DNA of 64,000 bases from Streptomyces sp. AM 4-1-1 (lineage in GTDB: Bacteria > Actinomycetota > Actinomycetes > Streptomycetales > Streptomycetaceae), in contig NZ_CP119145.1 of NCBI RefSeq assembly GCF_029167625.1, positions 3,658,001-3,722,000 of the forward strand, read 5' to 3'. Under the pieces are notes generated by a model. The model saw only the letters and a list, made by a program, of their open reading frames with translations, did not search any database and had not been told where the DNA came from. Within the stretch, counting starts at the first letter, position 1, and each line of letters begins with the position of its first letter. The position numbers and the translations under genes are program-made. This document shows positions 26,428 through 36,371 of this stretch, in pieces.

Positions 26428-27410
26428 GTGCCGTCTCCTACGCACCCGGCGGAACCGCCACCACGAAGCGGGGACCGCTGCGCGGGGTCGTCTGGCTGGT
26501 GACGCGCCAGCACCGCGCCACCATCCTCACGGTGACGGCCCTCACCGTACTGACCGCCGCCTGGATCATCCACGAGCGCGGCGCCATGATGGACGCGTTC
26601 CACAGCGCCGGATGGCCGGGCAAGGACATCGCCGAGAGCGACCCCGACCTCGTGAACAGCGCCCAGAGGCGCGTCTCCCGGACCGCCACGATCCTCAGCG
26701 TGCTGCCCATCGTCCTCGCCGTGTTCATCGGCGCTCCGCTCATCGCGGCGGATCAGGAGCAGGGCACCGCCCAGCTCGTCACGACCCAGTCCGTGCCCCG
26801 GATGCGGTGGCTGCTCCACAAGCTGGGGCTCGCCCTGGTCCTGTCCCTGGTGCCCACCATCATCCTCGGCGCGCTGTTCACCTGGTGGTGGAACGATGCC
26901 AGGGCCGTCATCTACAACGACTGGCTGTCCGGCGAGGTGTTCGACAACACCGGTCCCGTGCTGCCCGCCCTGACCGTCTTCACCACCGTCGCGGCCATCG
27001 CCGTCGGAGTCCTCTCCCGTCGGGTGCTGGTCTCCATGGTCGTCACCTTCGGTTTCGCCATCGGCACCCAGGTCGGCTGGACGCTGATCCGGCAGAGGCT
27101 CGGCACCTCCCACCTGGTCAGCTATCCGCTCGACGCCGACGGACCCGCCGTGCTCAGGGACTCGGTGCAACTGGACAACTGGGTCAGCACCGCCGACGGC
27201 AAGCTCTTCGGCTGGGGCACGTGCAGCGACGCGGCGGAGGACGCGCACGACGCGTGCCTCGCCGGAAAGGGGATCGTCAACAACACCGTCGAGTACATCG
27301 GCTTCGACCAGATGCAGGGGATGCAGTGGACCGGCGCGGGCATCCTGTTCGGCCTGACCGTGGTCGGCATCGGCTTCATCGCGTACCGGGCGAGTCGACG
27401 CCCGCTGTGA
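26424..27410 (+). CDS. ABC transporter permease
   Basis: 328 residues with six hydrophobic helices (about 30-48, 90-112, 135-160, 182-200, 205-225 and 300-320). An extracytoplasmic loop of about 70 residues with two cysteines (GWGTCSDAAEDAHDACLAGK) may hold a disulphide. It is an ABC-2-like export permease partnering the preceding ATPase: the GTG start overlaps the ATPase stop by 4 bp. Its cargo cannot be named; by analogy with YtrA-regulated systems it may respond to or remove cell-wall-active compounds. Confidence 0.88.
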   Translation: MSAVSYAPGGTATTKRGPLRGVVWLVTRQHRATILTVTALTVLTAAWIIHERGAMMDAFHSAGWPGKDIAESDPDLVNSAQRRVSRTATILSVLPIVLAVFIGAPLIAADQEQGTAQLVTTQSVPRMRWLLHKLGLALVLSLVPTIILGALFTWWWNDARAVIYNDWLSGEVFDNTGPVLPALTVFTTVAAIAVGVLSRRVLVSMVVTFGFAIGTQVGWTLIRQRLGTSHLVSYPLDADGPAVLRDSVQLDNWVSTADGKLFGWGTCSDAAEDAHDACLAGKGIVNNTVEYIGFDQMQGMQWTGAGILFGLTVVGIGFIAYRASRRPL

Positions 27411-27579
27411 CGGCGACCGCGTACCGCGCTCCGGACGTCATGTCTCCCGGGGCCCCTGGTTCGGGCGCCGTCATCGACGGCGGGCGTCGTAGGCTTCCGG
27501 GTGGCCGCTCACACGGCGGCGCCGAGGGCCCGGCCGGGCGATCGACCGAGGGCGGTACCGGGAGACAGGGGGAGAGACC

Positions 27580-27966
27580 GTGATCGCCTTCCGCATCGAC
27601 CGGCGCAGTGGACTCCCCACGTACCTCCAGATAGTGCAGCAGGTCGAACAGGCCCTGCGCATGGGGGTGTTGACCGTGGGGGACCGGTTGCCCACCGCCG
27701 CCCAGGTCGCCGCCACCACCAAGGTCAACCCGAACACCACGCTCAAGGCGTACCGGGAGCTGGAACGGTCCGGTCTGGTGGAGGTCCGCCAGGGCGCGGG
27801 CACCTTCATCACCCGCTCCATGGCCCAGCCCCGGAGCAGCCCCGACTCCCCGTTGCGCACCGACCTCGCCGAGTGGATGCGCCGGGCGCAGGCCGACGGC
27901 ATGAGCGGTGAGGACGTCGCCACGCTGTTCACCGCCGTGTTCCAGGAGGTCTTCCCTCGCGTCTGA
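27580..27966 (+). CDS. GntR family regulator, YtrA subfamily
   Basis: 128 residues. The N-terminal winged helix (PTYLQIVQQVEQALRMGVL, LPTAAQVAATTKVNPNTTLK) is followed by only about 50 residues, the short tail that defines the YtrA subfamily. GTG start at 27580 behind GGGGGAGAG. It lies 169 bp after the permease on the same strand and most likely represses the operon through the palindrome at 25322-25345. YtrA-type effectors in other bacteria are linked to cell-envelope stress; the effector here is unknown. Confidence 0.93.
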   Translation: MIAFRIDRRSGLPTYLQIVQQVEQALRMGVLTVGDRLPTAAQVAATTKVNPNTTLKAYRELERSGLVEVRQGAGTFITRSMAQPRSSPDSPLRTDLAEWMRRAQADGMSGEDVATLFTAVFQEVFPRV

Positions 27967-28041
27967 GCGGGGGCGCGCGCGACTGTGCCGGGCACCCCCG
28001 CGTCCGCACGGGGGTGCCCCGGAGGTGCCCGGATGCCCAGC

Positions 28042-28181
28042 CGTACCGGGGCCCGCCTCCGTGCCCGGTCGTTCCGGGGCGCGCCTCCGCGTTCGGTCGT
28101 GTCGGGGCGCGCCTCCATGTCCGGTTGTACCGAGGCCCGCCTCCGTGCCCAGCCGTACCGGGGCCCGCCTCTGTGCCCGGC
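28042..28181. repeat. Five-copy 28-bp minisatellite
   Basis: Five adjacent 28-bp units, beginning CGTACCGGGGCCCGCCTC, fill the gap after the GntR gene; they differ at a few positions each. A second array of about three 27-bp units (CCGGGGTCCTCGGCGG) follows at about 28220-28300. The 28-bp period is not divisible by three, and no gene runs through the array. It is not a CRISPR array: there are no spacers. Confidence 0.85.
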
Positions 28182-28303
28182 GATGCCCGGCACGGCCCAC
28201 GTGTCCGGCGCCGGCGACCACCCCGGTCCTCAGCGGTGCCGACCACGCCGGGGTCCTCGGCGGTGCCCGCCCCGCCGGGGTCCTCGGCGGTGCTCGGCCG
28301 CCC

Positions 28304-30334
28304 TCAGTGGCGCGTCCGGCTCCGGCGTCCACGGAGCAGGTCCGCCAGGCCCCGGCGGGTCGCCGCGATCACCACGCGGTCCTCGGCCCGCAGCACATGG
28401 CCCGGATGCAGATCCCAGATCAGACCCGATTCCCGCTCCGCGTGCGGCACGGTGAGATCCGGATGGCGGTCGTCGGGCGGGGTCGTGTCCAGGGCCAGTA
28501 CGCGCCAGGCGCCCGCCCGGAACGCCTGGGCGACCGTCATGCCCTCCAGTTGCGGGTGCCCGGCCACCTCGATCGCGGCGAACAGCATCACCTTGCGCTC
28601 CACCGGTACGGCGCCGAGGATCTGACGGCCCATCATCGCCACCGCGAACGACGGGGCGGCCAGGTGGGAGACCGACCGGGAGCGGGTCAGGGCCTGCGGA
28701 TGGGCCGTGCGCAGGGTGCGGTAGACGGCCGTCGCGAACTCGTCGTCGAACAGCCGCAGCGCCACCCGGAGATCCGGCTTCAGCGAACGCGCGTACAGCG
28801 CCGCCTCCAGGTTCGTCGTGTCGATGCTGGTCAGGGCGAGCAGAGCGCGGGAGCGACCGATCTTCGCCGCCTCCAGCACACCCTCCTGGGTGACGTCCCC
28901 CAGCACCACCGGCACGTGCAGCTGCCGCGCCAGTGGGATGCCGCGTGCCTCCGGGTCCTCCTCCACGCAGACCACCGGGATGTTCAACTGCCGCAGCTGT
29001 ACGAGCACCCGCGTACCGATCTTGCCCAGCCCCAGCAGCACCACATGACCGGATATGCCACGCGGCGGGCGGCGCAGCGACGACGCCGTGCGGAGCGAAC
29101 CGAACGCCTCCAGAACGCCCGCCACCAGCAGCGGAAGAAGCAGTAACCCGGCCACCCCGGAAAGGAGTTGGATCAGCTGGCGGGGGGTCGGGTCGCCGAT
29201 CGCCGGGTCGCCCATGGCGAACAGGTCGAGCAGCGTCAGATACGCGGCGTGCGCCGGGTGGTCGCCCGTGGTGAGGCTCGACGCGATGGCGAGCGCCACC
29301 ACGGCCGCCGCGACACCCAGCGCCGACCAGCGCAGCCGCCGCGAGAAGATCTGGCTCAGCGGGGCGCTCCGGCCGCTCATCCGGGGTGCCGGGGTGTCCG
29401 GTCCCGCGTGGCTGACCGCCTCCAGGACGACCGTGCCGCGCCCGGTCGCCCGCGTCACCGACTCCTGGTCCGGGAGGAGTTGGGGGCCCTCGTCGCCGCT
29501 GCTGTCGGAGCCCTCGGCGCCCGCCGGGTCATGGGTGGTGGAGGAGAGCAGGGCGAGCGTGCAGAGCCCGGGATCGGCGACCTCGCCCTGTCGGGGCGGG
29601 GTGCGTTCGACGGCCCGCAGCAGCAGGCCCTCCGCCCGGATGACCTTGCTGGAACCGGTGAGCGCGGTCGCGGCGAGCGCCGGAGCCGCGGTGTCCGCGT
29701 CGGAGAGGACGGTGGTCGACGCGTCCAGCGCGGTCCGGTCGAGCTCGGGCATGGTGAGGGCCGCGGCCTGGTCGAGCAGGGTCTCCAGGTACTGGCCCAG
29801 CTTGCGGTTGTAGAGCCGGATGACCAGACGCAGTCGTGGGTTGAGACGGCGGGCGACCAGCGCCGCCCGGATGTTCGTCTCGTCGTCGTCGTACACCAGG
29901 GCCAGTGCCGCGGCCCGGTCGACGCCCGCCTCCTCCAGGGCCTCGTCGGTGGGTTCCGGCGCCTCCATGATGTGGACGGCCCGGACCCCGGCGTTGGTGT
30001 CGTTGTCCCCGGTCCCGGGGGAGGGAACAGGGCCGGGGTTGGACCCGGCCCCCGTGGTGGGTGAGGGCGCGGGGACGGTGGCGCCCGTACGGTTCATCGC
30101 CGCCGACATCCGTCCGAACAGGGCCGCCGCCCGGCCGCGTTGGGTCAGCGGCTGGTCGGGTCTGCGGGCGTCGCGCCCCGGCGGGACCACGAGGGTGACC
30201 CGCTCCCCGTAGACGTACCTCAGCTCCACGGCCAGTCGTTGGGCGAGCGCGTCGTCGCCACAGACGATCATGTGGCCGCCGTCGGACGGGGCGCGTTGGG
30301 GCTGTGGGGGTAGTGGGGGCACGAGTCCCAGCAT
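28304..30334 (-). CDS. Double-RCK (TrkA-N) membrane protein
   Basis: 676 residues. An N-terminal RCK/TrkA-N domain (HMIVCGDDALAQRLAVELR, about 21-40) and a second one (GHVVLLGLGKIGTRVLVQLR, about 430-450) flank two hydrophobic segments (about 337-357 and 380-410). This resembles CASTOR/POLLUX-type ion channels or Ca/K regulatory proteins more than a soluble TrkA. Both Rossmann motifs keep the Gly-x-Gly-like turn, so NAD or nucleotide sensing is likely. It is the last gene of the minus-strand unit with the giant AAA ATPase (30-bp gap), flotillin and YqiJ-like protein. Confidence 0.85.
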   Translation of the reverse strand: MLGLVPPLPPQPQRAPSDGGHMIVCGDDALAQRLAVELRYVYGERVTLVVPPGRDARRPDQPLTQRGRAAALFGRMSAAMNRTGATVPAPSPTTGAGSNPGPVPSPGTGDNDTNAGVRAVHIMEAPEPTDEALEEAGVDRAAALALVYDDDETNIRAALVARRLNPRLRLVIRLYNRKLGQYLETLLDQAAALTMPELDRTALDASTTVLSDADTAAPALAATALTGSSKVIRAEGLLLRAVERTPPRQGEVADPGLCTLALLSSTTHDPAGAEGSDSSGDEGPQLLPDQESVTRATGRGTVVLEAVSHAGPDTPAPRMSGRSAPLSQIFSRRLRWSALGVAAAVVALAIASSLTTGDHPAHAAYLTLLDLFAMGDPAIGDPTPRQLIQLLSGVAGLLLLPLLVAGVLEAFGSLRTASSLRRPPRGISGHVVLLGLGKIGTRVLVQLRQLNIPVVCVEEDPEARGIPLARQLHVPVVLGDVTQEGVLEAAKIGRSRALLALTSIDTTNLEAALYARSLKPDLRVALRLFDDEFATAVYRTLRTAHPQALTRSRSVSHLAAPSFAVAMMGRQILGAVPVERKVMLFAAIEVAGHPQLEGMTVAQAFRAGAWRVLALDTTPPDDRHPDLTVPHAERESGLIWDLHPGHVLRAEDRVVIAATRRGLADLLRGRRSRTRH

Positions 30335-30364
30335 GCCTTGCTCCCGCCTCGTGTTCGAGAGTGG

Positions 30365-33300
30365 TCAGAGATCTTCCCGTGAACGTGGGGAGTCGTGCGG
30401 TGAGGAGTGGTGCGGTGAGGAGTCGTGCGGTGTCGAGCCGTGCGGCGCCGAGCTGTGCCGTGAGGGGTCCTGCGGTGTCGAGCCGTGCGGTGAGGGGTCC
30501 TGCGGTGCCGAGCTGTGCCGTGAGGGGTCCTGCGGTGTCGAGCCGTGCGGTGCCGCGTGGCGGGCCGCCGGGTTGGCGAGCAGGTGGCGTGGGTCCGTCG
30601 CCCGGGTGATCGCCGTCTCGACGGCCGAGATCCGGTCCGCGAGGAGGCCGAGCGCCGCGACCGCCCGGGTCATCGGATCGCCGTCCGGGCCGCCGAGTGC
30701 CTGGGTGCGGACGTACGAGGCGGTGATCGCCGACCAGCGGTCCGCTTGTTCCGGTGTGAGCGTGCCGCGCAGGGCGGCGAGCTTCAGGAGGTTCGCCTCG
30801 GCGCCCGTGGTGAGGGTCTGCGCCTCGCCCGCGTAGTGGTCGTCGACGAGTGCGGCCAGCTCGGCGTCGTTCATCACGGGCACGATCCGCTCGGCGATCT
30901 TGTTCATGTCGCGGTACGAGCCCTGGAGGCGGAACGGCGGTTCGGTGCGCGTCGCATCGGTCTGCGCGGCGGACGCGATGTACGCGGCGTTCACCGCCAG
31001 GACGGTCTCCCGGGCCGTGAGGAGGTGCCGCAGCACTGCCAGGACGCGGTCCAACTCCGCAGCCGTGTACGGGTGTTCCAGACGGTCCGGGCGCGCCGAG
31101 GGGTCCGTTCCCGAGGCCAGCCGGACCAGCAGCTCCAGATCGGCCCGGGAGCGCCCGGCGAGTGGGGCGAGAGCCGGGTTGGCGGTCAGCGCGTTCTCCA
31201 CGAAGCTCAGCGCGAAGACGTCCTCGCGACCGCTCAGCACCTCGCCGAGGTTCCACACGTCCGCCCGGTTCGCGAGCATGTCCGGGATACGGAACTGTTC
31301 CCCGGACTCGGTGTACGGGTTGCCCGCCATGCACACCGCGAACCGCTTACCGCGCAGGTCGTGGCTGCGCGGCTCGCCGTCCTTCACGCCCTCGATCCTG
31401 CGGGTGGCGTCGCAGAGCGGGATGAACTTCTGGAGGAGTTCCGGCGAGGTGTGCTGGATGTCGTCCAGGTACAGCAGGGTGTTGTTCCCCGCCTCCAGTG
31501 CGAAGTTGATCTTCTCGACCTCCCGGCGGGCGGTCGCGCTGCGGGCCTGCGCCGGGTCGAGGGACGTCACGTCGTGCCCGAGCGAGGGTCCGCTGATCTT
31601 GACCAGGACCATGCCGAGCCGGTCGGCGACGTACTCCATGAGGGTCGTCTTGCCGTAGCCGGGCGGGGAGACGAGCAGCAGCAGGCCCTGGGAGTCGGTC
31701 CTACGGTCCGCGTCGGCCGTGCCGAGCTGTTTGGCGAGGCTGTCCCCGATCAGCGGGAGGTACACCTCGTCCAGCAGCCGGTTGCGGACGAACGCCGACA
31801 TCACCTTCGGGCGGTGGTCCTCCAGCCGCAGCCGGGCACGCTCGGTCGCGACGAGTTCGGTGCGCCGGCGCTGGTAGGCGCGGAAGCCGGGCACGGTGGA
31901 GGCGCGGAACCGGGCGGTACGGGCCAGGAGTTCGTCCAGCCGGACGGTGAGCCGTCGGTGCTCGATCCGGGGGTGGGTGCCGAGCAGTCCCTCCACGGTC
32001 GCGGTGAGCGGCGCGTCGCACTCGTACCGCTCCAGCTCGGGGCAGAGCTCCACGGCGACCGCCTCCGCGAGGTCGTCCGCGCCGAGGTCCGATCCGCTCG
32101 CGGCGGCGTACGAGGAGAGCCACGCCTCGACGAGCTGGCGCCGGGCCGGGAGGTCGTCCCGGAGGGCGGCCAGGTCGTCGTCGTACGCCGAAGTGCCGGT
32201 TGCCCGGCGGAACTTGTCGAGGAGGGTGCGGATGGTGGCGCTGGTGACGAACCGCGGGCCGGGGAGTGGCGTGGCGCCGTCGCCGGTCGTGGTGGTCGTC
32301 AGCTCGTCGAAGAGGTACGCGGCGACGGCGGAGGCGGGCGCGGAGGCGGGCGCGGAGGCGGAGGCGGGGACGGGTGCGGTCCCGGGCCCGGTGGCAGCGG
32401 CCTTGGGGGCGACGGCAGCGCTACCGTCCCAGGCGGCAGCGGTACCGGTCCCGGGGGCCCCGGCATCCGTCCCGGGAACCCCTGCGCCTGTCCCGACGGT
32501 CCGGGCACCCGCTCCGGCGGTCCCGGTACCCGCCCGGCCGCCCGTCGCCCCGCCGATTCCCGCTCCGCCGGTCTCCCGCCCCGCCTCGGCGATCCGCGCC
32601 GCCCACTCCGCCTGGAGCGTCGCGATGGCCGGACTCAGTCCGAACGTGTCCCGGGCGCGGGCGAGCGAGAGCGCGCGGCGGGCCCAGGAGGTGCGCAGGC
32701 CGTCGTCCGCCGCGTACGTCCAGAACAGCTGGGCCGCCGCCCGCGCGGCCGGTGGGTGGCTCAGTAGTCCGGCCCCGGCGCGCAGTCGGAGCAGCGTGGT
32801 CAGGATCGCGGTGGCGTCCTCGTCGTGGACCCCGCGCTGGTAACCCTCGTCGTACGCGTCCGCCGCCGACTCCCTTACCAATGCGGCGAGTTCGTCGGCC
32901 GACAGGTCGGTCAGGGTGTCCGCGCCCCGCTCGTCCAGGAGCTTCGCGGCCAGGTGTTCGGCGCGGTAGACGTCCGCGGACTCCGAGGGCAGCGACTGGT
33001 CCCAGTACGGGCGGGTCTCCTCGAACGCCGGGTCGGTGACCGGGGCCCGGTAGTCCGTCCCGGTGAGGGCGAACGCGAGCCGGCCCTCGTGCGGCACCAG
33101 CGTCAGGTCGAACGGCTGCGTGTTCACGGCGAACCGGTGGCGTCCCAGCCGGATCGTCGCGCCGCCGTCCGCGTACAGCTCGCCGCGGTCGCGCAGGGCG
33201 CGTCCGGCCTCCTGGCGGGCCGCCTTGAGCCGTCCCTCCAGCTCCTCCGCACGCACCGGATCGCCCAGTTCCCGCAGCTCGTCGGCGGTGCGGCGGATCT

Positions 33301-35839
33301 TGGCGACCATCGGGTCGGAGGCGAAGTAGGTGTGGACGGCGTCCGGATCGGCGAGTGAGGAGATCCGGCGCGAGACGGTCTCCAGGACCCGCGCAGCCGA
33401 GTCAGCCAGCCGTTCGGCCCGCCGGGCGCGGGCGTCCTGCAAGGTCTGCTTGCGGGCCGAGAACGCCTCGTACACCTCGTCACGCCGCTCGGCCAGCTCG
33501 GCGAGGAAGTCGTCGAACTCCGCGAACCGCGATTCCAGGTTCTCCAACTGGAGCAGCAGCCGCGACAGTTGTTCGTCGCAGGCGTCGGGGGAAGAGGCGG
33601 CGGCCAGCGCGCCGGTGACGGCCTGGCCGAGCAGGGCGAACTCCGCGGCGAACTCCGCGCGCCCCTCCTGGTCGAGGAGTTCCCTGCGGCGGGCTTCGAG
33701 GGTGGCGCGGGCCCGGTTGACGGCGCCCAGGACGTCGGCGATGCGCTCCAGGACGGACGTACGGGCGGTGGCGTCGCCGATGTCGAGCCCGGTGACGACC
33801 TCCGTGACGGTCCCCAGGCCGTCCGTCATCGCGGTCAGCCGGTCGCCCAGGGCCGCCGCGTCGGCCACCGTGGTGAGCGCGCCCGCCTCGGCGGTGAGCC
33901 GTTCGACGTCCGCGTGGTGGTCGGCGAACGCGTCGTCGCGGGCGAGGAACGCGACGGCCCGTTGCGCGGCCGACGCGATGTCGTCCTCGGTACGGGTGGT
34001 CAGCTCGGCGATCCGCTCGGTGTCCGCGTACCGCATCTCCGCGAGCGTCGCCAAGTGGCCGTGGGCGCGCCGCAGTTCGGTGAGCTGATCGACCCATGCG
34101 GTGGCGGTGCGCGGCGCCTCGCCACGGACGCGGCGCACGAGTGCGGTGAGGTGGGCGGTGGACTCGGTGAGCGCGTCGGCGGCCCGCCGGGTCAGCTCCC
34201 GTACCGTCTCGAACTCCGTCAGCACCTGTTGGGCGGTGATCCGCAGCTCGGCCAACGGGTCGGCGAGCGAGCCGAGTCCGGGGTCGGTGAGCCAGTGGTA
34301 GCGGTCGGCGGCGCGGGTGCAGTCGGCGACCAGCCGGGCGTACACGGCGGTGGTCGGTGTCATGTCCCGTACCCCGTGCGCGAGGGCCAGGCAGTCGGAG
34401 ATGCCGCGCACCAGATCGGCGTTGCCGACCCGGGCGAGCGGACCCGTGTCGGCGGGGCGCGCGGCGGCGTACGTGTCGGAGACGTACGGGGTCTGCCAGC
34501 GCTGCACCGGATGGACCCGGGCGGGTTCGCCGGAGCCGTCCGCCGCGTCCCGCAGGAGGACGAGGACGCCGTCGTCGAGGAGGGCGTGGCCCCGGCAGAG
34601 CAGCGGGGTCGCGACCTCCTGGCGGATCAGGTGGTACGGCAGCAGCAGGGTGCGGCCCGCGTCCTGCGAGCGGAAGACGTACAGGACGTCCTCGCCGCCC
34701 GGCGAGCGGATCGCGCCCTCGAACACCGGGTCCGACAGCGCCCCTTCGGCGAGGTCGAAGGTCTTGGCGGTGCCGGTGGTGAGGTAGTAGCCGCCGGGGA
34801 AGATGATCCCCTGGTCCTCGGGGAGCCGGTGGCAGGCGGGCCCGATGCCGTCGAGCCGCAGCACCGTGCCGAGCAGGGAGTTGAAGACCAGGTGCCGCCA
34901 GGTGTCCTCCTTGTACGGGCGCACCCGCAGCAGGGTCAGCGGCCCCACCTCGGCGTACTCGACATCGGCGTCCGCGAGGGACTGGAGGGGTTCGGTGACC
35001 GGCTCGGAGTGGATGCCGTCGGGGGTCTCGGTGTCGTTCTCCGTCTTGACGGTGAGGGTGCCGCCGAGCGTGTCGACGTACAGCCCGCCGCGCTCCCCGA
35101 CGGCGATGTGGGGATGACGGCCCATGATGTGCGCGTCGCGGCCCGTCGGCGTCCAGGTGAAGTCGTGGGACGGCGGGAAGACGTGGTCGCGGTCGCCGCG
35201 GGCGTCGAGGAACGCGCCGGGCGAGCCGTCCGGGGCGAGCGCCCAGCGCAGCACCCGGATGTCGTCGGCGGTCTCGCCCGTACGGAACACGGCGAGGAGC
35301 TTGCCGTCGACGCGGCGCAGCCGGAGCAGCCGGGCGTCACGGTAGTAACGGTGCAGTCCGGCGAACTCGCGTACGAACGCGGGATCGTCGAGGAGAGTGG
35401 CGGTGGGGTCGGTGGCGGGGCCGGCCCCGTGTTCCACGCCGGTCCGGTCCGGTCCGTGTTCCGCTCCGGTCGGCTCCGGTGCGTCGACCGCCGCCAGATC
35501 CGGCCGGTACAGCGCCAGTACGTCCCCGACCGTCGCGTCACCGCGCGCCCCCGGCCCCCGCTCGAAGCCGAACAGCAGCCGCCCGCCCACCGCCACCAGG
35601 TCGCGGGCCACGGAGGCGTGTTCCGTATGGACGCGCCCGGTGCCCAGCAGCCGCAGTGCCGTCGAGCCGAACTCCTCCGTGCGGCGGGCGTCGACGGCCT
35701 CGGCCCGGCGGGCCAGCTCGGCGGCCTGGGCCCCGAGTCGGCGCCGCAGCACCTCGTAGGTGCCGGCATCCACGTCGCCGCCCTGATCGCCGCCACCGCT
35801 GTGCGGCGGCGGGGTGGCGGGGGTGGTGTCGGTGTCCAT
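30365..35839 (-). CDS. Giant AAA family ATPase with coiled-coil core
   Basis: 1,824 residues, one of the largest genes here. Residues about 130-470 are beta-rich and may form a propeller-like domain. About 500-900 is largely helical with coiled-coil character. About 1110-1200 is a Gly/Ala/Thr-rich linker. The AAA domain lies at about 1365-1650: Walker A VSPPGYGKTTL (near 1393), Walker B LLYLDDIQHT (near 1458) and an RFAVCMAGNPYTE sensor-like stretch. The C-terminus is a disordered tail of 10-residue repeats (HGSTPQDPSR, HSSAPQDPSP). Relatives are often called DNA repair ATPases on little evidence; the link with a flotillin and a YqiJ-like protein suggests membrane work instead. ATG at 35839. 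Confidence 0.88.
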   Translation of the reverse strand: MDTDTTPATPPPHSGGGDQGGDVDAGTYEVLRRRLGAQAAELARRAEAVDARRTEEFGSTALRLLGTGRVHTEHASVARDLVAVGGRLLFGFERGPGARGDATVGDVLALYRPDLAAVDAPEPTGAEHGPDRTGVEHGAGPATDPTATLLDDPAFVREFAGLHRYYRDARLLRLRRVDGKLLAVFRTGETADDIRVLRWALAPDGSPGAFLDARGDRDHVFPPSHDFTWTPTGRDAHIMGRHPHIAVGERGGLYVDTLGGTLTVKTENDTETPDGIHSEPVTEPLQSLADADVEYAEVGPLTLLRVRPYKEDTWRHLVFNSLLGTVLRLDGIGPACHRLPEDQGIIFPGGYYLTTGTAKTFDLAEGALSDPVFEGAIRSPGGEDVLYVFRSQDAGRTLLLPYHLIRQEVATPLLCRGHALLDDGVLVLLRDAADGSGEPARVHPVQRWQTPYVSDTYAAARPADTGPLARVGNADLVRGISDCLALAHGVRDMTPTTAVYARLVADCTRAADRYHWLTDPGLGSLADPLAELRITAQQVLTEFETVRELTRRAADALTESTAHLTALVRRVRGEAPRTATAWVDQLTELRRAHGHLATLAEMRYADTERIAELTTRTEDDIASAAQRAVAFLARDDAFADHHADVERLTAEAGALTTVADAAALGDRLTAMTDGLGTVTEVVTGLDIGDATARTSVLERIADVLGAVNRARATLEARRRELLDQEGRAEFAAEFALLGQAVTGALAAASSPDACDEQLSRLLLQLENLESRFAEFDDFLAELAERRDEVYEAFSARKQTLQDARARRAERLADSAARVLETVSRRISSLADPDAVHTYFASDPMVAKIRRTADELRELGDPVRAEELEGRLKAARQEAGRALRDRGELYADGGATIRLGRHRFAVNTQPFDLTLVPHEGRLAFALTGTDYRAPVTDPAFEETRPYWDQSLPSESADVYRAEHLAAKLLDERGADTLTDLSADELAALVRESAADAYDEGYQRGVHDEDATAILTTLLRLRAGAGLLSHPPAARAAAQLFWTYAADDGLRTSWARRALSLARARDTFGLSPAIATLQAEWAARIAEAGRETGGAGIGGATGGRAGTGTAGAGARTVGTGAGVPGTDAGAPGTGTAAAWDGSAAVAPKAAATGPGTAPVPASASAPASAPASAVAAYLFDELTTTTTGDGATPLPGPRFVTSATIRTLLDKFRRATGTSAYDDDLAALRDDLPARRQLVEAWLSSYAAASGSDLGADDLAEAVAVELCPELERYECDAPLTATVEGLLGTHPRIEHRRLTVRLDELLARTARFRASTVPGFRAYQRRRTELVATERARLRLEDHRPKVMSAFVRNRLLDEVYLPLIGDSLAKQLGTADADRRTDSQGLLLLVSPPGYGKTTLMEYVADRLGMVLVKISGPSLGHDVTSLDPAQARSATARREVEKINFALEAGNNTLLYLDDIQHTSPELLQKFIPLCDATRRIEGVKDGEPRSHDLRGKRFAVCMAGNPYTESGEQFRIPDMLANRADVWNLGEVLSGREDVFALSFVENALTANPALAPLAGRSRADLELLVRLASGTDPSARPDRLEHPYTAAELDRVLAVLRHLLTARETVLAVNAAYIASAAQTDATRTEPPFRLQGSYRDMNKIAERIVPVMNDAELAALVDDHYAGEAQTLTTGAEANLLKLAALRGTLTPEQADRWSAITASYVRTQALGGPDGDPMTRAVAALGLLADRISAVETAITRATDPRHLLANPAARHAAPHGSTPQDPSRHSSAPQDPSPHGSTPQDPSRHSSAPHGSTPHDSSPHHSSPHDSPRSREDL
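30390..30560. repeat. 30-bp tandem repeat in the AAA ATPase tail
   Basis: About five 30-bp units (GTGAGGGGTCCTGCGGTG core, plus strand) encode the last 60 residues of the AAA ATPase as alternating HGSTPQDPSR and HSSAPQDPSP. The period keeps the reading frame. Confidence 0.8.
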
Positions 35840-35884
35840 GCGTACGGCTCCCTACGAGGTGCGAGGGGTGTGTGGGCGGTGGGA

Positions 35885-36365
35885 AAGGCTTCGGTGCGAG
35901 GCTTCGGGTCGAGTTGCGCTACGAACTTCGGGTTGAGCTGCGGTACGAACTTCGGGTTGAGCTGCGGTACGAGGGCGGGCGGCGCGACCGGCGTCGGCGC
36001 GAGCCGCCTCCGCGCGACTCGCCGGGGTACGACCCGCCTCGGTACGATCCGCCTCCGCGCGACCGGCGTCGGCGCGACCCGCCTCGGCGTGACCCGCCTC
36101 GGTACGATCCGCCTTCGCGCGACTGGCGTCGGCGTGCCGGCGCAGATCGTTCAGGACCCCGGTCGCGTCGGGCCCCGGTCGCGTCGGGGCTCCGGCGTCG
36201 GGGCAGGGCGCCGGTCACATCGGGTTTGCCGATCGACCGCCGCCCCGGCACCGATCCCCGGCACCGACCGCCTCCGCACCGATCCCCGGCACCGCCGCCT
36301 CCGCCCCGATCCCCAGCACCGATCCCCGGCACCAATGCCCTCGCACCGCCGCCCCCGCACCGATG
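35885..36365. repeat. Compound minisatellite between flotillin and AAA genes
   Basis: Three arrays follow one another: 24-bp units (GAGCTGCGGTACGAACTTCG) at about 35895-35970, about ten 15-bp units (CGCCTCGGTACGATC) at about 36000-36140, and CACCGATCCCCGG-type units at about 36240-36365. A 138-codon frame crosses the region but encodes only Gly/Ser/Arg repeats. The arrays separate two genes otherwise expected to be close neighbours. Confidence 0.75.
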
Positions 36366-36371
36366 CCCCGG

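Noticed and set aside
28042..28300. A possible CRISPR array
   Set aside because: The 28-bp units are directly adjacent and vary, with no unique spacers and no cas genes in the window.
35919..36335. A 138-codon Gly/Ser/Arg frame between flotillin and AAA genes
   Set aside because: It encodes only repeats that mirror the 15- and 24-bp DNA periods, has no ribosome site at its start, and no recognisable domain. It was treated as a minisatellite.
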